Below are positions 57,185 to 64,000 of a stretch of DNA of 64,000 nt, piece by piece (the stretch's first letter is position 1; every line of letters begins with the position of its first letter). The position numbers were made by a program, and so were the translations under genes. The DNA is taken from NCBI GenBank assembly GCA_964036665.1, contig OZ038526.1, positions 23,250,001 to 23,314,000 on the forward strand, in the 5' to 3' direction. Origin of the DNA: Gordius sp. MW1 (taxonomy: Eukaryota > Nematomorpha > Gordioida > Gordea > Gordiidae). The notes under the pieces were generated by a model, which saw only the letters and a list, made by a program, of their open reading frames with translations, did not search any database and was not told the origin of the DNA.

Positions 57185-59357
57185 AAAACACTACCTACTA
57201 CGGTCCCAAGTGCGTGTGCAAAAAGTAGGGTTGGCGTCAGGTCGAAATCGGCAATAAAAACTAACTCCAAAATCATAATAGCTTCAAACAAAATTTTGCA
57301 ACATAAAGCAAGGGCGTCCTAACGACGCGCACTGCATACCCCGCCCGTGCAATGACAAAAATACACTAGGGTCACTGCCCAACTCACAACGGAGGCGGTT
57401 AAGGAAATTAGTTGTGAAAGAATGCGAATAACGTGCTGGAATGTGGGAACGTTAACAAGAAAGAGCATCGAGGTCGCACAAGTGCTAAAAAAAGGTGCAC
57501 ATCGTTTGCCTACAAGAGACGAGAACGGAACTAAAGCTGGGGAGTTAGGAGAAGAATACAAACTATTTTATAGTGGGTCACCAAATCGTAGAAACCGTTA
57601 TGTACGCATATGCTCCACAAATTGGGTGTATGGAATCAGAAAAAGACATATTCTTAGATTCATTGGGAAAAATAGAAAGGAATCGGACGGGTATAAACGC
57701 AATCATGGAGGCTACGGGCATGGTCTGAAGAACAAAGGGGAAAAACCTCTCGAAGTATCCCAAGCATATGACATGGCGATCGTTAACACCTATTTTCAAA
57801 AACGCGAAGATCATATTGTGACCTATAGAAGTGGGAAGCATTTTTGTCAATATGGATTATCAAGGATTGAAAAGTAATATCGGGAAAAGAAATCGCATGG
57901 CAACATCGTCCCTTTTTATGTTCTTGACAAAAGAGTATTTCCCGAAATAAGAAAGGTCTATGAACCTAGATTCGATATGAAAGGCTAAGGGATACGCCGA
58001 CAAACGAAAAATAGCATCAAAAAGCCTCCTCACTCTTGGGTGCAAAGATGTCGCAAAGGGACGTAGACGACAATTGGGAGATGCTATCTAAGGACATAAA
58101 GGAAACAGCGATTCGTGTTCTAGGACAGACCAAAGGAGGCAAAGCTATGAATAGAGAACTATGGTGGTAAGATCAATCGGTTAGGGATTTCATCGAAAGA
58201 AAGAAATATCTATATAAAGGGTGGCATAAGTCAAAATAGTCGGAGGATTATCAAGAGTATGGGGACGCAAAGAGTGCCGCAAAAAAAGCCGTTGCAATAG
58301 CAAAGAATGCCGTGTACACCGACATGGTAAACAAACTGGATCATAAAGGGGGCATAGGCCTATGTACAAATCGGCCGAGATAAGGGAGAATAAAAGTCGG
58401 GATGTCGGATAGTCAAAAACGAGAAGGGTCACACCTTAATCAAGTCAAATGAAGTGATGGAAAGGTGGAAAAGATATTTTAAGAAACTTATGAATATTGC
58501 AAATGACAAAGATTCCGTTCACGATATTGAGCCAAACATAAGTATGGTCGAACTCTTTCAAGAGGATGAAGTTAGTAGACAAATGAACAAGATGCAAAAA
58601 AGAAAGCTAATGGCCCTGATGGAATACCTATAATAGCATTGCTCGGATATCGTGAAAAAGAAATCACCACCATGACGAACCTTCTTAAGCAGATATTGGT
58701 AGAATAGCGAATATCTAATCAATGGAGAGCAAGCACAATTAAACCCTTAATTAAAGGCAAAGGAGACCCACAGGACGTGGCAATTACAGAGGTATCAAGT
58801 TAACTTGGTACTCCTTGAAGCTAAAAAGGATCTTAGTAACAAGGCTGAAAAAGGTGGAACTATCAGCTAATCAATTCGGATTTGTGGCCCAAATCCACGA
58901 TCAACCCAATCTTCGCACTAAGACAGATGATGAATAAATATGGTGAAAAGAGAAGAGACTTACATATGGTCTTTATCGACTTGGATAAAACTTATGAAAC
59001 GGTCCCGATTTAATATGGTGGTGCCTGAGAAAACAAAATATCTGACCTATATATACGGCTTATGAAATTTATTTATGAAGTTGCCCAAACTCTTGCGTTA
59101 GGACGACAGTTGGAGACTTTAAATCCTTTGGGGTTAAAATTATAGTATATCAAGGATCTGCTTTAAGTCCCTTTTTATTTAATATAATTATAGACAATCC
59201 GGTCATGAATGGCTTGAAGCTTATCCTAGTAAGTTTTCGGAAATGTTTTTAGAGAACCTTATCCTCTCCTTCAACATAGCCCTCCGCTTGGGCTGTAAAT
59301 ACACGTCTCCATACCCCTGCCCCGGCTTTGTAATTCACTTGGAGAACAAATTATTGT

Positions 59358-59531
59358 GCTCAGTAATTAATTCATTTTTTGCTCAGTAGAATATTCAAAT
59401 GCTCAGTAGAATAAACAAATGCTCAGTAGAATAATTAAATGCTCAGTAGAATAATTAAATGCTCAGTAGAATAATTATTTGTTCAGTATAATATTCATTT
59501 GTTCAGTTTTTTATTCTAATCTTGCTCAGTA
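59358..59531 (+). repeat. Left array of 20-bp unit
   Basis: G(C/T)TCAGT words start at 59358, 59381, 59401, 59421, 59441, 59461, 59481, 59501 and 59524. The middle seven are exactly 20 bp apart. The unit is GCTCAGTAGAATAATTAAAT with small changes; 59421-59440 and 59441-59460 are identical. Confidence 0.9.
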
Positions 59532-59583
59532 ATTTTTTTATTTATGCAAAGTAACTAAGAATTAGTGTTTAAAATAAAATCGT

Positions 59584-59657
59584 GGAGCGAGATTCGAACC
59601 CAAGATATCCAAGTAAGAGTCTTGAGTGTTTCCCATGGAGGCAAAGTGCTCGCTTGA
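59584..59657 (-). tRNA. tRNA-like sequence inside foldback element
   Basis: On the minus strand AGCGAG pairs with CTCGCT as a 6-bp acceptor-like stem; TTGGGTTCGAATCTC is a T-arm; GACTCTTACTTGGATATC lies in the anticodon-arm position (CTT, Lys-like). The D-arm is poor. Pseudogene or captured tRNA. Confidence 0.45.
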
Positions 59658-59764
59658 AATATGGTTTATTTTTGTTTATATATTAATTAAAATAAATTTT
59701 ATTTTATAAACTACCTCCTCCAAGTGCAATTGTCCATCGTTTTGTAAACAATATATTTGCAAAC

Positions 59765-59891
59765 ATGTCGTTGGGTTATCAATTAAACTTAAATTTTGCC
59801 AACCACAAGAAGCCAAAAGTGTGCCTATATGGCAAAAAAGAAAACGAGGCAGACCCTCAAAGGCTAAATCAGCCTTTATTGTTCAGTAATG
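59765..59891 (+). CDS. Exon-like ORF inside foldback element
   Basis: ATG opens 42 codons (MSLGYQLNLNFANHKKPKVC to PLLFSN) to a strong donor G|GTAAGT. Composition (Lys, Asn, Gln, Leu) looks like real protein. Some resemblance to the start of splicing-speckle proteins of the NSRP1 type is too weak to name it. It may be a first exon captured by the element. No second exon was found. Confidence 0.35.
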
Positions 59892-60376
59892 GTAAGTTTA
59901 GATTATTTAACATTGATTAACAAATTTTAGGTTTTTGAAATGAAAGTTGTCTCCAGCAAAATTTGTCTATTTTTCATTTTAAATTGTTAATTATTATTAT
60001 TAATCTGTATTTGTAAATATTTGTGATTATATTCAAATAAAAATTTTATATTTTCCCTTTGATTGATAAATCTCAACAAAATTTGCAAAAAAATACATTA
60101 TAAACATGTAAAATTTAAGAAGGGAAAGGCAGAGCATTTAGAATTGGAATTATAGGGCATTACTTTTTATAGCTTTTTTAACTTGCCATTTATATATTTG
60201 AATTGAGAGAAGGGAGGACTTAAAGGGAAAAAATTCAAGACATTAAGACACCTTATAACCTTTAAAAATTTAACAATCAAAATAAACTATTTCAATTTCC
60301 ACACACTCAACTTAACTTTATTTTTACAAAATATTAGTGCTAAATAGATTAAGATTGAGTATTATTTATTAAAACT

Positions 60377-60568
60377 ACTGAGCATTTTTTGAAAATACTG
60401 AGCATTTTGGATTTATAACTGAGCAATTAAGAACATTTACTGAGCATTTTGGATTTATAACTGAGCAATATTAAGATTATTTACTGAGCATTTTTGAATT
60501 TTTTACTGAGCACATTAATAAAATACTGAGCATATTTTACTGAGCATTTTTGATTTTTTAACTGAGCA
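60377..60568 (-). repeat. Right array, inverted and diverged
   Basis: ACTGAGCA words start at 60377, 60397, 60418, 60439, 60460, 60483, 60505, 60525, 60539 and 60561. Spacing is 14-23 bp, mostly 20-22, so it is older or less homogenised than the left array. Between words the sequence is T-rich. Confidence 0.9.
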
Positions 60569-60591
60569 TTTAAATAACATCCATTCACTTG

Positions 60592-61100
60592 TAGAGGGAA
60601 AGCGCGTCACCCTCTGCTTTGTAAATTTAACAAAAGCCGGTATAGTAGGCACCAAAAAATAAATACATTGCTTCAAGCTGCCCTCAAACGGGGAAAAGTT
60701 CCTTCCATCCTTGAACCGTCAGATCCCTCTCTCGGGCCAGATGCGTTCTGACAATTCTTCACTTATCCCATGAGACAAAGGCCTTTTTTTAAATGGGACT
60801 ACACCTGTGTTGACCTGTTTGCACCCTCCAACGATACTCACGACCCCCTAGGATCGGCAGAGCATTATAAATTTGTAAAATATTCAGCTTAATCAGAAAC
60901 CTCCATTTTTATTCCTATCGTCTCGTCGTGCTCAGGGACGTTTGGGAAGAGCGCTTTAAATTTTTTTAAAGTACTTAATAAACGCTCGCCTCCTTCAAAA
61001 ATATCGAATAGTTTTTACTAAGACAATCAATCGCCATTGCGATCGCTAAATCCAATTTTTATTCCCTGATGGATTCAATGCCCATTCTTAACGAAGATGA
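60592..61100 (+). pseudogene. LINE family B C-terminal coding remnant
   Basis: Broken frames read ALKRGKVPSILEPSDPSL, then WDYTCVDLFAPSND. These match 41776-42190 and the RPDG...WDxTCVDTFAPSN segment. A preceding piece (IALRLGCKYTSPYPCPG, about 59265-59325) lies before the foldback element. Confidence 0.65.
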
Positions 61101-62005
61101 AGAAACGGATAATGTCGTTTAAACATTTTTAAAAAATGTGTTCTTCTTGTATCATTTTATTAATTCCACCATTTAATACTTTTCTATAATAGAGCATGTC
61201 AATTAAAAAAATAAAATAAATTATAGACACGATAACGAGAGACATTCAAAAGCCATTGCTGTATGCTATATGATATAATATTATGCGAAGAAACAAAGGA
61301 GAAAGTATTTAAAGAAGCCAAACTGGATATGGTTTTAGGGTCAACCATCAAAAACGGTATACATGGAAATGAACGTTACAAGCAGCGCATCGCTGGAGGA
61401 CCATCTAATGTACCCAAAAGTAGACAGGTTTACATACCTCGGCTCGATGTTACATCAGGAGGTAGGTTGCGCAACAGAAGTCAATGCCCAGATTTAAAAT
61501 ATGGCTTAAATGGCGAAGTATATCGGGTGTAATGTGCGATAGGAAATAATGTGCTACAAGAAAATGCCAATATGGTTGAAGAACAAAGCTTACAAATTCA
61601 TCGTAAGACCGATGTTACTCTATGGAAGTTAAACATAGACATTAAACACGACGGAAATAAAGCTATATCACAGAGATACGAATAATACGGTGGAGCTTGG
61701 GGTATACTAAGCTTGACCATATGACGAACTTTCTCATGACAAAAATAAGTAATCAACCTATGGCGATCATGATTAACGAAAATCGGCTAGGGCCTATACT
61801 AAAAAGAGACACGAATGATGTAAATCGAAGTACTGGACATGTAGATACCGGGAAAGAGAAGATGAGACGACCCCGTGTCACGTGGAAAAAGCAAGGCAAT
61901 AAAGTTACAAAAACAAAAGAGATTATTCAAGACATGGCACCCAGGTCAAGATGGAAGAAATTTATTAAAAAACCCCACGACTGTGGGACCAAATAAATGT
62001 TAAAG

Positions 62006-62599
62006 AAAAAAAGAGGGATTTTTAATAAATTAAATAAGTGTGAGGGAAAAATTTTAGATATTTAACGGTCTTAATTATGAGTGTTCGACTTTATTTATCC
62101 TAAGCTATAATACTAATTAACTGCGATTTAAAATAAACTAGCATTTATGCTAAATTCCCATAAAAATTGATAAATTAAATGAATAATAATGTTCCATTTA
62201 TGATAGTCTAAATCGGAATATTAATTTAGTTTGGATAAAATCAAAACAAATATATTATATTTAATTAATATATGAGCACTTACATTTATTCACACCACAT
62301 TTTTTCTTTTCATTTTCGTGTCGTAAACCCATTGCAATCTAATACAAAATTTATTCAAAAGTTAGTAATTAACTTTAGGTTTTTAAAGTAAGATAAGAAT
62401 AGCATTTTACTGGGTAATTAAATTTTTAAACATGATTATTATGCTAATTAACATAAAAAGATTGAACCTTATACGGTTTGGCCTCGTTTAAATTAGTCTA
62501 AGTGATTAAATTTACTAAAATTAATAAATTTTTAAAGTTTTTAATGTAAATTTGGGCTAATTAAAAAGTGGAGACCTGCACATTATAGATCGGTTAAAT
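62006..62599. other. Unassigned AT-rich stretch
   Basis: No exon or known repeat end is visible between the LINE and the inverted composite repeat. Confidence 0.4.
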
Positions 62600-64000
62600 A
62601 AAAACTCGGGCCTTCGGCCCTCGTGGGAAGGGGGAGAAGGGAAGGGAAGAGGGGAAGGGAAGGGGGGACGACTCATCTGTACTTCGTATAAATGTATCAC
62701 ATTTGCTATGCAATTTATGGGCGAGAAAGGTGGGAAGGGGCGAGAAAGGTGGGAAGGGGCGAGAATGCCTATAGGGGGGTATTAAAAGCCTAATGATTAA
62801 TTAATTATTTATACAAATTTTCCATTTATAGGCAAAATGTAATATAGGCAAGGGTTAGGGTTAGATTTAGTGTTTGCATCTAGTTGCGTATTACATTAGT
62901 TTTTATGGCCTTTAGTGATTATGGGTCTAACAAACATTATATTATAAAACGTCACAATGTTAAGAATTTGAGAATTGTTGGGAGAAATTTTTTTTATGAA
63001 TTTGAACAATTTTTAATTAAAAATATCAAAAATTTGGCCAATGGTAATTTTTTCTCTATTGATCAGTACCAACAGATACTCTATAAGTCAATGATAGCCA
63101 AAAAAACGGAAAAAAAATTTTGATGCTCACTTTGGCCAATGGTCATTTTTTTCCATTGTTCAGCAGCCAGCACACGGTAAAAGTAGATATAAATTCATAA
63201 GAGTAAAAAAACGAAAAAAAAATTTTCGAATCACATTTTGGCCAATGGTCATTTTTTTCCATTGGTCAGCAGCCAGGACACGGTAAAAATGGATTAGTCA
63301 AAAAAAAAACGAAAAAAAGTTTTCGAATCACATTTTGGCCAATGGTCATTTTATTCCATTGGTCAGCAGCCAGCGGACGGCCAAAAAGTCATAATAGCAA
63401 TGTTAGGAACAGGAACAATCATAATAGTCAAAAAAAAACGAAAAAAATAATTTTGATTCACATTTTGGCCAATGGTCATTTTTCCATCGTTCAGGAGCCA
63501 GCGGACGGCCAAAAAGTTTATTATCATAATAGTAACAAGAACAATCATAAGAGTCAAAAAAACTCCGGGATTATAACCCAAAAACTAGTTAAATTGCATA
63601 GCAATTAAAAGTAAACAACTTTTATTTATGTTTATTATATAATAAAATGAAACAATAATAGAACAAGCGGACGGCCAAAAAGTCATAATATCAATGGTAG
63701 TAACAGGAAAAATATATTAATTTAATTTAAAAAATAAAAAAAAAATTTGCCCTCTCCGGGAATCGAACCAGCAATTCAGAACGTTCGCCGGGGTTCGAAC
63801 CCACATTAATAGAGGCATAGGCTTTTGTAGGGGTACAGGGACCCATATCAGTAGAGGCATAGGGTAGTGGAGGGCATAGGGTAATTATAGCAATTAATAT
63901 CAATGTTACCCAATTAAAAACGAATAGATATACTTATGCATTAATTTAACGTAGCAATTAAAACCCGACCCCGCCCGAAAGCGAGGGAGATAGAGATGAG
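62600..64000 (-). repeat. Composite repeat R2, copy 3 (inverted, cut by window end)
   Basis: It begins with the terminal hairpin ACTCGGGCCTTCGGCCCTCG at 62608 and includes TTGCTATGCAATTTATGGGC (62704-62723), GGGTTAGGGTTAG (62852) and the array (about 63000-63560) with CCATTGG...CCAATGG pairs. It also has the TTAAATTGCATAGCAATTAA block (63588), two tRNA-like T-arm complements (near 63756 and 63788) and, at 63980, the CGAGGGAGATAGAGATGAG tract that in copy 2 lies near its head. The order is the exact reverse of copy 2. Confidence 0.75.

Larger units (their letters stand above)
59342..60582. mobile_element. Foldback-type element with inverted 20-bp repeat arrays
   Basis: A 1.24-kb segment flanked by a perfect 9-bp direct repeat ATTCACTTG (59333-59341, 60583-60591) within family B LINE coding sequence. 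Each end is an array of GCTCAGTA words: nine on the left, ten in inverse (ACTGAGCA) on the right. The ~850-bp centre holds a tRNA-like sequence and an exon-like ORF. The plan (long inverted ends made of short direct repeats, 9-bp duplication) recalls Drosophila FB elements. No transposase frame. Confidence 0.7.
59197..61218 (+). mobile_element. LINE family B insertion, 5'-truncated
   Basis: Flanked by an 11-bp direct repeat AATTATAGACA (59186-59196, 61219-61229), and the host LINE frame continues correctly across it. The insert ends in an A-rich tail (AATTAAAAAAATAAAATA) right before the duplication, as expected for target-primed reverse transcription. Coding remnants of the PD-(D/E)xK-like segment occupy both sides of the foldback element inside it. 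Confidence 0.72.
57185..62005 (+). pseudogene. RTE-type LINE (family A), interrupted
   Basis: 5' leader from about 57185; MRITCWNVGTLTRKS at 57422 starts the endonuclease; EYKLFYSGSPNRRN, SQAYDMAIVNTYFQKREDH and TYRSGKH follow, then broken RT segments (NGPDGIP-like near 58615, HMVFIDLDKT near 58970) to 59196. The frame resumes at 61219 (IIDTITRDIQKP) through LYAI-YNII, ENRLGPILKRD and RRPRVTWKK to about 62000. The 2.0-kb gap is a later insertion with an 11-bp duplication. CFDP2-like endonuclease marks the RTE/BovB-related group. Confidence 0.82.

Noticed and set aside
59381-59520. Regular 20-bp repeats resembling a CRISPR-type array
   Set aside because: Units are contiguous with no unique spacers, and the genome is eukaryotic. 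It is a minisatellite within a foldback element.

Overview
This is an AT-rich, intron-bearing, transposon-saturated metazoan window, with no bacterial operon structure. The transposon mix (piggyBac, Mag-type Ty3/Gypsy, RTE-type LINEs with a CFDP2-like endonuclease, a Penelope-type GIY-YIG element, Helitrons, hATs) and the two host genes fit an invertebrate, most likely an arthropod. I cannot name the species.

Two host genes can be assembled exon by exon with matching splice phases. (1) ELP4, the Elongator subunit 4 gene, is on the + strand at 15380-27777: nine exons, N-terminus not found. Five of its eight introns are only 35-39 nt and one is 43 nt; the other two are about 2.0 and 9.2 kb and are full of transposons. 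(2) An ADAMTS/reprolysin-like metalloprotease is on the - strand at 56416-30193: eleven exons covering the end of the prodomain, the zinc catalytic domain, a disintegrin-like module and a Cys-rich end with a stop. Its introns hold Helitrons, LINEs, hATs and a Penelope remnant. Other exon-like pieces (26085-26710 -, 35400-35532 -, 59765-59891 +) are not identified.

Layout: 1-3560 terminal-repeat MITE and the first copy of a composite repeat with an internal ~120-bp tandem array; 4205-10067 a piggyBac element with perfect 13-bp inverted ends, carrying two head-to-tail Helitrons and a broken transposase; 10068-15379 degenerate repeats; 15380-27777 ELP4, with a LINE remnant and a 4.1-kb Ty3/Gypsy element in its long intron; 27857-28658 a hAT with perfect 8-bp target duplication; 29218-33836 more composite-repeat copies overlapping the 3' part of the protease gene; 34440-43970 LINE pieces, foldback MITE, third Helitron; 43973-49752 the main protease exons with Penelope remnant; 50473-52662 a 2.2-kb hAT with perfect target duplication; 52690-55560 a minus-strand LINE with an internal inversion; 56151-56416 first visible protease exon; 57185-62005 an RTE LINE interrupted by a second LINE, itself interrupted by a foldback-type element made of 20-bp repeats; 62600-64000 an inverted copy of the composite repeat.

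The least explained structures are the foldback element at 59342-60582 (inverted arrays of a 20-bp unit, 9-bp direct repeats at its edges, an exon-like ORF inside) and the composite repeat family (subterminal inverted repeats, internal hairpin-bearing tandem array, terminal GC hairpin), which resembles Helentron-associated INE elements in plan. All identities come from reading the sequence; no database search was run.
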